Of a stretch of 64,000 nucleotides of DNA, positions 33,647 to 44,129 are shown in pieces. Location of the stretch: NCBI GenBank assembly GCA_031769625.1, contig JAUIMM010000601.1:1592501-1656500 (forward strand), read 5' to 3'. Source of the DNA: Taudactylus pleione. Its lineage: Eukaryota; Chordata; Amphibia; Anura; Myobatrachidae. A program made the position numbers and the translations under genes. Under the pieces are notes generated by a model. It ran no database searches. It had not been told where the DNA came from and saw nothing but the letters and a program-made list of their open reading frames with translations. Within the stretch, counting starts at the first letter, position 1, and every line of letters begins with the position of its first letter.

Positions 33647-36486
33647 TAGGGGCGGATTGGCTGTAGACTTCAACGGGAACTTTCCTGGTGGGCTGACGGT
33701 TCAGGGGGCTGCTGGCTGCACATTTAGTTTTTTCTATATATATTAAACTTTTTTACTGGCCCTGAGTTGGCACTTCTGGGTACAGCGGCAGCCGCGGCCA
33801 GAGCAGGGGGAGGCGGCCAGGCCAGAGTACAGGAAGAGGGTGAGGGTAGCACTCCCCATGCCCACTCTCCCTCCCTCCCACTCTTACCTCTTCCTCTTTG
33901 CTTGATGCCGGGGCTTTGACATCACAATCTAGTGACCAGCCCCGGTGGCGGCACGAATACACGAAGAGGCAGAGGACCTGGCCATGCTGCTCCAGATCTC
34001 CTCCATCACTCATTGGGCCAGAGCTTTGCGCCTGCTGTGCTGTTACTGTGTTACCAATCACAACAGGATCGGTGACTGAGTGAGTCACTCACAACATTCT
34101 CTCTTCTCCCATCTCTCTCTCAATCTGCTGCTCCCTGACTGCTCCCTGACTCTCTCTAACTCTGCTCCATGTCTCTCTCTCTCACTACTCCCGGTCTCTC
34201 TCTCTCTCTCTTCTCCATGTCTCTCTTTCACTGTTGCCTGTATCTCTCTCACTACTGCCTGTCTCTCTCTTACTGCTGTCTGTCTCTCTCTCTTCTCCAT
34301 TTCTCTCTCTCTCTTCTCTGTCTCTCTCTCTCTGCTCCATGTCTGTCTCAATGCTCCATGTATGTCTCACTGCTCCATGTCTCTCTATCACTGCTCCCTG
34401 TCTCTCTCTCACTGCTCCCTGTCTCGCTCTCAAACTGCTCCCTGTCTCGCTCTCACTCTGCTCCCTGTCTATCTCTCACCCTGCTCCCTGACTCTCTCTC
34501 ACTCTGCTACCTGACTCTCTTTCACTCTGCTCCCTGTCTCTCTCTCTCACTATTCTCTCTCTCTCTCTCTCTCTATGTCTCACACTGCTGCCTGTCTCTC
34601 TCTCACTACTGCCTGTCTCTCTTTTACTGTCGTCTGTCTCTCTCTCTGCTCCCTGTCTGTCTCACTGCTCCATGTCTGTCTCACTGCTCCATGTCCATTG
34701 CTCCATGTCTTTCTCACTGCTCCCTGTCTCTCTCTAACTGCTCCCTGTCTCTTTCTCACTGCTCCCTCCCTGTCTCACTGCCTCCTGTCTCACTGCTCCC
34801 TGTCTCACTGCTCCCTCTCACACTGCTCCCTGTCTCTCTCTCACTGTTCCTTGTCTCACTCTCTCACTGCTCCGTCTCGCTCTCTCACTGCACCCTGTCT
34901 CGCTCTCACTGCTCCCTGTCTCACTCTCTCACTGCTCCCTGTCTCACTCTCTCACTGCTCCCTGTCTCACTCTCTCACTGCTCCCTGTCTCGCTCTCTCA
35001 CTGCTCCCTGTCTTGCTCTCACTCAGCTCCCTGTCTCTTTCTCACTCAGCTCCCTGACTCTCTCTCACTCTGCTCCCTGACTCTCTTTCACTCTGCTCCC
35101 TGTCTCTCTCTTTCTCACTATTCCCTTTCTCACTCTCACTGCTGCCTGTCTCTCTCTCACTACTGCCTGTCTCTTTTGTACTGCTAATTGTCTCTCTCTC
35201 TGCTCCCTGTCTGTCTCACTGCCCCATGTCTGTCTCACTGCTCCATGTCCACTGCCCCATGTCTGTCTCACTGCTCTGTCTCTCTCTCACTGCTCCCTGT
35301 CTCTCTATTACTGCTCCCTGTCTCACTCTCACTGCTCCCTCCCTGTCTCACTGCTCCCTGTCTCACTGTTCCCTCTCACACTGCTCCCTGTCTCTCGCTC
35401 TCACTGCTCCTTGTCTCTCTCTCTCACTGCTCCCTGTCTCTCTCTCTCTCTGCTCCCTGTCTTTATCTCTCTCACTGTTCCCTGTATATATCTCTCACTG
35501 CTCCCTGTCTCTCTCTCTCTCTGCTCCTTGTCTCTCTCTCACTGCTCCATGTCTATTTCTCACTGCTCCCTGTCTCACTCTCTCACTGCTCCGTCTCACT
35601 CTCTCACTGCTCCCTGTCTCACTCTCTCATTGTTCCCTGTCTCGCTCTCACACTGCTCCCTTTCTCGCTGTCACACTGCTCCCTGTCATGCTGCTCACTT
35701 TCTCACTCTCATACTGCTGCCTGTCTCATACTCACACTGCTCCCTGTCTCTCTCTCACACTGCTCCCTGTCTTTCTCTCTCACACTGCTCTGCACTGATC
35801 TGATTTATTATAAGGAGAAATCTGGTAAAACCCCAGAAAATGCAGTTTTCAGGGGTGTTACCGCATTCTCCATATGTACAAAGCACCGGAATGTGATGCA
35901 TTCTAAAGATTCCTCCCAATGGGTAACACCTTCTTCATGCAGCATTACCCAATAGAAGCCAAAGGGCTTCTTATCGAGATGTTTCACCTTGGGAGGGATC
36001 CAATCGGATCCCTCCCATCACCCCCCACCCCCTTCAGGTCCTTCAGCATCTCATGGTACCCCCCTCTTCCTTAATTGAACATTGACTTTATAGCCACTAC
36101 ATGTTGATGACATTGGCTTTATTCCTACATAAACAAGTGGCTTCCAGACCATGTCACCTCCTGCATGAATAGTGAATACCATCTTAAGACGCTGCCTGTC
36201 CAGAAAGGATCAGTTTCTTCAGAGGTTCCCCATTGCAGAGAAATCATACAGGTAAGAAAATGCTTATTCACATGCTCACTCTGTTTTTTCACTGGAGAAA
36301 GGGACTGGGGGCATGCCCATCAGCTCCCAGTGCGGTGGGCATGCCCTCAGCATGACAAAACAAGAGTAGAATAGCTTGCAAACACAAAGCTACACCCCCT
36401 TCTTTGGTGCGTGCCGAAGGCGAGCGCACATAGGGCCACTTTAGGAGAATTTTCACGGGCCACTTTAAATTCCCAATCCACCCCTG
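33647..36486. mobile_element. 2.84-kb non-autonomous hAT element
   Basis: Left end TAGGGGCGGATTGG, right end inverted CAGGGGTGGATTGG. The 8-bp flanks CATACAGA (33639-33646) and CATACAGG (36487-36494) match at 7 of 8. No transposase; most of the inside is a pyrimidine-rich minisatellite. The right part (35810-36486) is ordinary sequence. Confidence 0.85.
34085..35800. repeat. CT-rich minisatellite (CACTGCTCCCTGTCTCTCTC)
   Basis: About 1.7 kb of 18-24 bp units around CACTGCTCCCTGTCTC with CT-dinucleotide stretches. A block near 34600-34750 recurs at about 35150-35290 in the same order, so there is a higher-order repeat. All three plus frames stay open for long stretches and give Leu/Ser/Cys-rich products; these are artefacts. 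Confidence 0.95.
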
Positions 36487-36640
36487 CATACAGGTGTGTC
36501 TTTGCAGAAGTCACACCAAACATCCCTCTCTGCACGCCTGGTCCCAGGAGACTGTGCTGATTAATTTGATATGTGACACTTGTATATCTGTATGTTATTG
36601 AGTTCTGTTTACAGCAAGGCTGGATTAAGGGGGGGCGACA

Positions 36641-37130
36641 GGGGTGGTCATCCCTGGGCCCCCACACACAGAGGGCCCCCACACAGGGTCAGTGTGCCCC
36701 TTCCAAGAACAGGTGCCGGCGGCACCTACTCCCGGGAGGAGGGCACTCTGCAGCTGCAGCCATTCTACTGCAAGCAGCAGCACAGTCAGTGCTGCTGCAT
36801 CAGCTTGGGGCCCGGCGGTAGTGTGGACGGCACATAAGTGCTGTCTGCACTACACAGCACAAACACACAGCCACCAGTGCTGGCAGGGGTGGTCGTCCCT
36901 GGGCCCCCACACACAGAGGGCCCCCACACAGGGTCAGTGTGACCCTGCCGAGAACAGGTGCCGGCAGCACCTGTTCCCGGGAGGAGGGCACCCTGCAGCT
37001 GCAGCCATTCTACTGCAAGCAGCAGCACAGTCAGTGCTGCTGCATCAGCTTGGGGCCCGGCGGTAGTGTGGACGGCACATAAGTGCTGTCTGCACTACAC
37101 AGCACAAACACACAGCCGCCGGTGTTGGCA
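36641..37130. repeat. Two ~245-bp direct repeats
   Basis: Unit 1 starts GGGGTGGTCATCCCTGGGCC at 36641, unit 2 GGGGTGGTCGTCCCTGGGCC at 36886. They are nearly identical, including the CAGCAGCACAGTCAGTGCTG hairpin. Confidence 0.93.
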
Positions 37131-37372
37131 GCTGTGTGTTTGTTTTAGCAGCCAATGAGAGTCAGTCAGACTCTCATCGGCTGCTGCTCCCACCGCTGGA
37201 GCCTCCATCTTCTGGCTCCCGCAGTGGCTGATGGGAGAGACACCTTGACATCTCTCCCATAATGCAGAGCGGGCCGGCCCGGGAGGACACCGGACAGAGA
37301 AGCAGACGACAGAGTGGGGATTAAGGTAAGTGGAAGTTGTTGTTTTTTTTGTGTGTGTCTGGGGGGGGGTTA

Positions 37373-37880
37373 CTAGGGGCACTGCAAGGGGCACTACAAG
37401 GGGCACTGCTGGGGGGTACTACTACTAGGGGCACTGAAGGTGGTACTACAAAGGGCACCTCTGAGGGGTACTACTACTACTAGGGGCACTGCAGGGGGTA
37501 CTACAAAGGGCACTGCTGGGGGGGTACTACTACTAGGGGCACTGCAGGGGGTACTACAAAGGACACTGCTGGGGGGTACTACTAGTAGGGGCACTGCTGG
37601 AGTGTACTACTACTACTAGGGGCACTGCAGTGGGTACTACAAGGGGCACTGCTGGGGAGGATTACTGGGGGGGACTACTAGGGGCACTGCTGGGGGGACT
37701 ACTAGGGGCACTGCTGCGGGGACTACTACTGGGGGCACTGCACACTGGTGGGACCACTACTGGGGGTCACAGCATAGAGGGGGATTACTACTAGGCTTAC
37801 TCCTGGGGGGACCACTGTTGAGGGGGGACTGCTACTGGAGACACTGCTGGGGCAGACTGCTACTGGGGGCATGGCTGGGC
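37373..37880. repeat. GGGGCACTGCTGGGGGGTACTACTA minisatellite
   Basis: About 20 imperfect units of 20-35 bp with variable G-runs and ACTACT repeats, degenerating toward the right. Confidence 0.93.
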
Positions 37881-37964
37881 TCGACTCTGTGAGGCTTGAA
37901 GGGGCCTCCCACAACTTAGTTGCCCTGGAGACCCCACAAGCCTTAATCTGGCCCTGGTTTACAG

Positions 37965-38368
37965 ACTTAGTTGCTATCACAGTTACACAGGACCTGGCGG
38001 GTCACTCATGCCAAACATATCACACTGCATGGCATATTGAGGCTAGATGAGCAAGGACACATCTGTAATTTCTACATCCCCATACTAAGTATGGAGACTT
38101 TGGAAATTATTGGGCCAGATTTGTAACCAGGAGATATGAGTGATATCTCTTGCATTACAGGAATGATGAATGCCCTGACACTTAATTTATACAAAAGTAG
38201 GTAGTTAATTTTAAACAGCTTTTGCATAAATTACTGTACATGATGATGAAATGGGGGTGTTTCAGTGCTCTCCACCCTTTAGTCCCAAGATGTTTGGTTT
38301 ATTTTACAAAAAAAAAGAAGGACATAAATATAGTGTACACCTTGTGAGTCCAAAAACATACACTCAAT
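37965..38368. other. Unassigned sequence
   Basis: No gene or repeat end recognised. Confidence 0.45.
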
Positions 38369-38475
38369 TAGAGATGAGCAGTTTGGTTTCCTTGGAAACC
38401 AAACACACCCGAATTAAGGGGCACTAATATCAAATCAAGTCCAAGTTAAGAATCACTCTGAGGTTCTGAATAGAA
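38369..38475. mobile_element. Orphan hAT-type terminus with palindrome
   Basis: TAGAGATGAGCAG is followed by a hairpin with arms GTTTGGTTTCC/GGAAACCAAAC (38381-38404), the same layout as the 5' end of the main hAT family but a different sequence. A related block is at 63075-63235. The rest of the element is not recognised. Confidence 0.45.
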
Positions 38476-38505
38476 CAAAGGGCCTGATTCAGACTAGGGA
38501 ATAGA

Positions 38506-39104
38506 GGGCCTGATTCAGAGCCGCTCGTAAGCGGCCGCTCGTTCGTTACGAGCGATGTTTGCCCAACTGCGCATGCGTACGGATCGTAATACGCATGCGC
38601 AAACCAGTCAGTGCGGCCGAAAATCGTTTGTTCGCTAATTAGCGAATGCCTGCTATTTTGAGAGACAGGAGGAGGCGTATGTGGGTGGTAACAGGGGAAG
38701 GTGCTTGAAAACGGGGAGTGGAGATCCGAACGCAGGCGTGCTTAAAGGTCAAAACAGGCATTTTAAGGGTGTGCATAATTAATACTGCAGCGTCATTGAC
38801 CATGTCACTGGGTTATTTTATAGTCAGAACTGCTCGCAAGATTGCGGTAGGAAAAACCAACCACAAGAAGAGCGAGCAGTTCATACGCTGGTCGATGTAC
38901 TCAATTAATCTAATAAATAGCTGACATGACATAGGATGCGAGCGGCCAGGGGGTGTAGTTTTCCAAAAAACGACCGCGTGTTTTGTTCGCTCGTTCAGAC
39001 CTAGAGGCATGAACAGACCGCAAAGAGCGAACGGTTCATTTGAATAGCCACCCCTTTTTTCTGAACGAGCGAGCACAAATAGCGTCCGGCTCTGAATGAG
39101 GTCC
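38506..39104. mobile_element. 599-bp hairpin-rich MITE, TSD AGA
   Basis: Left GGGCCTGATTCAGAGCCGCT, right inverted GGACCTCATTCAGAGCC, flanked by AGA (38503-38505, 39105-39107). Same length and internal order as 15661-16259. Confidence 0.85.
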
Positions 39105-39360
39105 AGAGTGAGATATTTCTCTCAACTGATCATCTTGGTGAAACCATGCTGCACTGCAGGTGGGGCAGATTTAAGATGTGCAGAGTGATTTAGATTTGGG
39201 AGGAGTGTTTCCAAACTGACATCTAAATTGTAGAGTAATAGTAAAGCTGTGCAGTATTTGTGGGCTACATGCAAAAGCAGACAGTATTTACCCCACATGT
39301 AAAAAAAATGTATGTGTTTACACCCCTTGCATTGCAATATGGTTTGTTCAGGTTCACTCT

Positions 39361-39910
39361 GGGCCTGATTCAGAGCTGAACGCTCTGACCAGAGCGCTCG
39401 CTCTGAATCAGTGCCCTCCTCCATGAAAATGGAGCGGCCTCCTGGCCGCTCACATAGCTGTGGGTGACCACCCACAGCATATGTGAGCGTCCTTGATGAT
39501 GGTCGCGATGGTCTTGACCATCGCGACCATTGGGCTTGCGGCGGAGACCCTGCGGTAGGGTCTCGCTGCCGCAAGCCCTGGAGTGATTTTGGCTCTATCA
39601 GAGCCAAAATCACTCCCACTGACATCACTAGCGATGTCAGTGGGGCCGGCTTCAGACGGTAGGCGTTCCCATGGGAACGCCTCCATCTGGCAGGCATGCC
39701 CCCGGCACGCCCACCAAAGGGGGCGTACTGTCAATCAACATTGACAGCACGCCCCCTTTGGTGCGAGACCCGGAGCGATGGAGAGCCCATCACTCGCCGG
39801 GTCTCGCGCATGCGCGCGACAGAGCTCCCTCCGTCGTGCGCATGCGCAGTGGGGGAACATCGACCCGCTTGCGAGCGTCCTGCGCTCGCGAGCGCATCTG
39901 AATGTCCCCC
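39361..39910. mobile_element. 550-bp hairpin-chain MITE, TSD TCT
   Basis: Left GGGCCTGATTCAGAGC, right inverted GGGGGACATTCAGATGCG, flanked by TCT (39358-39360, 39911-39913). From left to right it contains successive inverted repeats: end hairpin, CTGTGGGTG/CACCCACAG, ATGGTCGCGATGGTC/GACCATCGCGACCAT, GCTTGCGGC...GCCGCAAGC, GATTTTGGCTCT/AGAGCCAAAATC, CCACTGACATCAC/GTGATGTCAGTGG (core varies), GGCGTTCCCA/TGGGAACGCC and CCAAAGGGGGCGT/ACGCCCCCTTTGG. Confidence 0.9.
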
Positions 39911-39936
39911 TCTATTCCCAACTCTGAATCAGGCCC

Positions 39937-40756
39937 AGAGTCTTTACTCTGATCTTTCATTAAATTCATGTTAGTTTATTTATGGTAAATTCTTTATACA
40001 GTAATGGATTTAATAAACAAAGAATATACCATCCAGAAAATATGGACATTTGTTTTTTTGTAATTTTAGGACTTTTGTTTGCAATTAATTTCTAAGTTGT
40101 AAATGGTGCAATGTCACTATTGTTCCAACTGTATGTTCTAATGTTAAAGCCTTACTGGAATAGAAATACAATAAGCTTTACTCTTCTAATGTTAACCCCA
40201 GAGCAAGACATCTTTTACAAGCGATATCTTCTTTCCCTGAACTTACCAAGATAAAAATAACGATTTACAAGTATGAGAAAAATTTAAAGCTGTAAATTTG
40301 AGCTGAAAAAGGTAGAGGCAGCATTTTGCAAGCAATAATAAATCTTTCAAAAAGTTTTTAAATTCAACAAACATGAGTTGTGAAAATGCAGGTTTGTCAC
40401 TACATAAATTGTACCTAACTCACCAACCCAGTAATGGTAAATTAGAAATAAACTATGCTGCACTACTTCTCATTCAACACAAATGCTTATTTATCAGTAT
40501 GGTGATACTAAAACAAGCAATATATTCTTGTACACAACTTTAGTATGTTTTGTTGTCTATGAATTATTTGAGTGAAACTAGGCAATTGAAAAGGTAATGT
40601 GAAAAAACTGTTTATTTGCAAACTTGGACTTCCATGCTATTGATAGCAAAAAGAACTGAGGCGTAACAGAAAAGCTGAAATCTTCAGTTCACACCTGGCG
40701 CTCCCTATATCATAAATGTAGTATTACAGAAAGAACAAAGTTGCAATTAGCGTTAA
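39937..40756. other. Unassigned AT-rich sequence
   Basis: No gene or repeat recognised; it ends in the (TA)n run. Confidence 0.5.
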
Positions 40757-40836
40757 ATGTATATATATATATCTATATATATATAAATATATATTTATAT
40801 ATATATATATATAGATATATATATATATATATATAT
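40757..40836. repeat. (TA)n microsatellite
   Basis: About 80 bp of TA with few interruptions. It is the target into which hAT copy B inserted. Confidence 0.95.
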
Positions 40837-40849
40837 TAGGGGTGTGCAC

Positions 40850-40975
40850 CGGCCACTTTTCGTGTTTTGGATCTGGATCTTTCTTCGTGTTTTGGATCTG
40901 GATTGGTTTTGCCAAAACCACCCTTCCGTGTTTTGGGTTCTGGGTTTTGTGTTTTGGATCTGGATTTTTTTGAAA
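40850..40975 (-). other. 3' subterminal direct repeats of hAT copy B
   Basis: Four or so copies of CGTGTTTTGGATCTGGAT or shortened forms, plus a palindrome GGTTTTG/CAAAACC. Copy D has the same at about 58320-58445 and copy C the reverse at about 58205-58285. The two ends of the family therefore carry different subterminal repeats, as is common in hAT elements. Confidence 0.75.
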
Positions 40976-41458
40976 AAAAGCATAAAAACAGCTAAAATCA
41001 CAGAATTTGTGGGTTTTTCTGCTCCTATGCTATTATTAACCTCAATTACCTTAATTTCCACTAATTTCCAGTCTATTCTGAACACCTCACACCTCACAAT
41101 AGTTTTTTTATGTCCAAAAGGTTGCACCGAGGTAGCTGGATGATTATGCTAAGAGATACGAGTGGGCGGCACAAACACGTGGTCCATCTAGGAGTGGCAC
41201 TGCAGTGGCAGACAGACTGGCAGTTTGAAAAACTAGGCCCCAAACTATACATAATGCAAAGAAAAAAAAGAGGTGCAAGATGGAATTGTCCTTGGGCCCT
41301 CCCACCCACCCTTATGTTGTATAAACAGGACATGCACACTTTAACAAACCAAACATTTCAGCGCCAGGGTCTGCCACACGACTGTGGCTGAAATGATTGG
41401 ATCGTTTGGGCCCCCACAAAACAAGCTGGCAATTAATCTGTCCCTGCACAAACTGGCT

Positions 41459-41857
41459 CTACGGAGGCAAGATGTCGTCCTCATCCTCCTCATCCACCGA
41501 TTCCTCACCCTCTTCAGTGTTGTGTACACCCTCATCCTCACAGAGTACTAATTCGTCCCCGCTGGAATCCACAACCACAGGTCCCTCTGTACGTTCTGGA
41601 GGCTGGTCTCCCTGGAAGAGTTGATAATTCATTTTATGAGCATCACCTTCTCCACATTTTGTGGAAGCAACCTCCTACGCCTTTCGCTGACAAGGTTCCC
41701 GGCTGCACTAAACACTCTTTCGGAGTACACACTGGAGGGGGGGCAACTCAGGTAAAATAGAGCCAGTTTGTACAGGGACCTCCAAATTGCTTCTTTTTCC
41801 TGCCAGTACAGATACGGACTGTCTGACATGCCTACTTGGATGCTGTAACCGATGTAA
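41459..41857 (-). pseudogene. hAT transposase C-terminal fragment, copy B
   Basis: The hAT dimerisation region: YIGYSIQVGMSDSPYLYWQE, LALFYLSCPPSSVYSERVFS, AAGNLVSERRRRLLPQNVEK. The junction of the SCPPSSVYSERVFS stretch is in frame here, unlike copy A. A one-base loss near 41633 shifts the frame before the acidic tail. Upstream, the coding sequence stops abruptly at 41857, where the type-2 array begins. Without the core it cannot be a transposase. Confidence 0.85.
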
Positions 41858-43784
41858 TCCTTTAACAGACAGACGCACGCTTGTCGCTGCTGCTTTGAGG
41901 ATGCAAGTGCGGCTACAGCCCACACAATTCACAAAGACAGAAAAAAGAAGAAGAATATTTTTATTGTTTGTGTAGCACACTTTGAGGGTGTCACCACCCT
42001 TTAACAGACAGACACACGCTTGTCGCTGCTGCTTTGAGGATGCAAGTGCATCTACAGCCCACACAATTCACAAAGACAGAAAAAAGAAGAATATTTTTAT
42101 TGTTTGTGTAGCACACTTTGAGGGTGTCACCACCCTTTAACAGACAGACGCACGCTTGTCGCTGCTGCTTTGAGGATTCAAGTGCGGCTACATTGCACAC
42201 AAGTCACAAACACATTAAAAAAATAGTTTTTTATTTTTTGGAGCACTTTGAGAGTTACACCACCCTTTAACAGACAGATGCACGCTTGTCGCTGCTGCTT
42301 TGAGGATGCAAGTGCGGCTACAGCCCACACAATTCACAAAGACAGAAAAAAAAAGAACAATATTTTTATTGTTTGTGTAGCACACATTGAGGGTGTCACC
42401 ACCCTTTAACAGACAGACTCACGCTTGTCGCTGCTGCTTTGAGGACAGTATCATATGCAGTGACAGTAGACTTGTCAGAAATTGTTGGCACGTCCTTCAG
42501 TCTGGACCAGATGTCCAAACCAGCCCTTGACTTATGACACAGGCGCACGCTTGGCGCTGCTACTATGTTGATGCACGTGCGGCTACATCGCACACAAGTC
42601 ACAAACACATTAAAAAAATTGTTTTTTATTTTTTGGAGCACTTTGAGGGTTACACCACCCTTTAACAGACATATGCACGCTTGTCGCTGCTGCTTTGAGG
42701 ATGCAAGTGCGGCTACAGCCCACACAATTCACAAAGACAGAAAAAAAAAGAACAATATTTTTATTGTTTGTGTAGCACACATTGAGGGTGTCACCACCCT
42801 TTAACAGACAGACGCACGCTTGTCACTGCTGCTTTGAGGACAGTATCATATGCAGTGACAGTAGACTTGTCAGAAATTGTTGGCACGTCCTTCAGTCTGG
42901 ACCAGATGTCCAAACCAGCCCTTGACTTATGACACAGGCGCACGCTTGGCGCTGCTACTATGTTGATGCACGTGCGGCTACATCGCACACAAGTCACAAA
43001 CACATTAAAAAAATAGTTTTTTATTTTTTGGAGCACTTTGAGGGTTACACCACCCTTTAACAGACAGAAGCACGCTTGTCGCTGCTGCTTTGAGGATGCA
43101 AGTGTGGCTACAGCCCACACAATTCACAAAGACAGAAAAAAGAATAATATTTTTATTGTTTGTGTAGCACACTTTGAGGGTGTCACCACCCTTTAACAGA
43201 CAGACGCACGCTTGTCGCTGCTTCTTTGATGATGCAAGTGTGGCTACATCGCACACAAGTCACAAACACATTTAAAAAATAGTTTTTTAATTTTTTGGAA
43301 CACTTTGAGAGTTACACCACCCTTTAACAGACAGACGCACGCTTGTCGCTGCTGCTTTGAGGATGCAAGTGCGGCTACAGCCCACACAATTCACAAAGAC
43401 AGAAAAAAAAAGAACAATATTTTTATTGTTTGTGTAGCACACTTTGAGGGTGTCACCACCCTTTAACATACAGACGCACGTTTGTCGCTGCTGCTTTAAG
43501 GATGCAGGGCGGCTACAGCCCACACATTTCACAAAGACAGAAAAAAAAAGAACAATATTTTTATTGTTTGTGTAGCACACTTTGAGGGTGTCACCACCCT
43601 TTAACAGACAGACGCACGCTTGTCGCTGCTGCTTTAAGGATGCAGGTGCGGCTACAGCCCACACATTTCACAAAGACAGAAAAAAAATGAAGAATATTTT
43701 TATTGTTTGTGGAGCGCACTTTGAGGGTTACACCATCCTTTAACAGACAGACGCATGCTTGTCGCTGCTGCTTTGAGGATGCAG
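41858..43784. repeat. Type-2 tandem array replacing the transposase core, copy B
   Basis: About 15 units of 120-140 bp built on CACGCTTGTCGCTGCTGCTT, TGAGGATGCAAGTGCGGCTA, CACAATTCACAAAGACAG and GTGTCACCACCCTTTAACAG. The unit is related to the type-1 unit (same order of motifs). Two segments, 42445-42520 and 42840-42915, are copies of transposase coding sequence equivalent to 572-648 of copy A, each followed by a type-1-like unit. Compared with copy A the array stands in place of about 553-1861. Confidence 0.92.
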
Positions 43785-44114
43785 GTGGAATCTAGATAGG
43801 ATTTGGAACCAGGGACACACTACCTCCATCAATTGTCTAAATCCCACTGCACTAATGGCGGATATCGGACGCACGTCTAACACCAACATAGCAGTCAAGG
43901 CCTCAGTTATACGTTTTGCTTCAGGATGACTGCTGTCGTACTTCATTCTCATCGCTAGGGACAGTTGGAGGGTCAATTGTTTAGTAAAATTAGTGATGTT
44001 CCTACTTCCTCTCTGGGGTGATGAACAACTCCCAGCAGCAGCAACAGCACCAGGAGGAAGTGGTTCTTGATCTTTCCCTATTTTATTTTTATCGGAGAAA
44101 GTTTGGTCCTCCAT
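43785..44114 (-). pseudogene. hAT transposase N-terminal fragment, copy B (BED finger deleted)
   Basis: The ATG at 44112-44114 starts MEDQTFSDKNKIGKDQEPLP; a deletion then joins this to the hAT N-terminal domain (TKQLTLQLSLAMRMKYDSSH, GFRQLMEVVCPWFQI). The BED finger region, equivalent to about 2117-3203 of copy A, is missing. The frame runs on into the array for a few codons. Copy D has the same joint, so this is a shared derivative form rather than a private deletion. Confidence 0.85.
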
Positions 44115-44129
44115 TTATGTTATATTGAT

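Larger units (their letters stand above)
36615..37956. mobile_element. 1.34-kb non-autonomous hAT element, TSD GTTTACAG
   Basis: Left CAAGGCTGGATTAAGG, right inverted CAGGGCCAGATTAAGG, with a perfect 8-bp target copy GTTTACAG (36607-36614, 37957-37964). Inside are two ~245-bp direct repeats and a GGGGCACTGC minisatellite; no transposase. The fragment at 9081-10190 shares its right end. Confidence 0.9.
38480..39936. mobile_element. MITE carrying two nested MITEs
   Basis: The outer element has ends GGGCCTGATTCAGA on both sides, each followed by GGGAATAGAG (left 38480-38507, right 39911-39936), with flanks AAA/AGA. Its own core is only about 255 bp; the rest is the two insertions at 38506-39104 and 39361-39910. 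Confidence 0.75.

Noticed and set aside
34080..35955. Long Leu/Ser/Cys-rich frames up to 303 aa
   Set aside because: CT-rich minisatellite without stop codons by composition; open in all three frames of one strand.
36573..37066. Frames of 80-140 aa in the 36.6-37.1 kb repeats
   Set aside because: They repeat with the 245-bp unit, on both strands, without domains.
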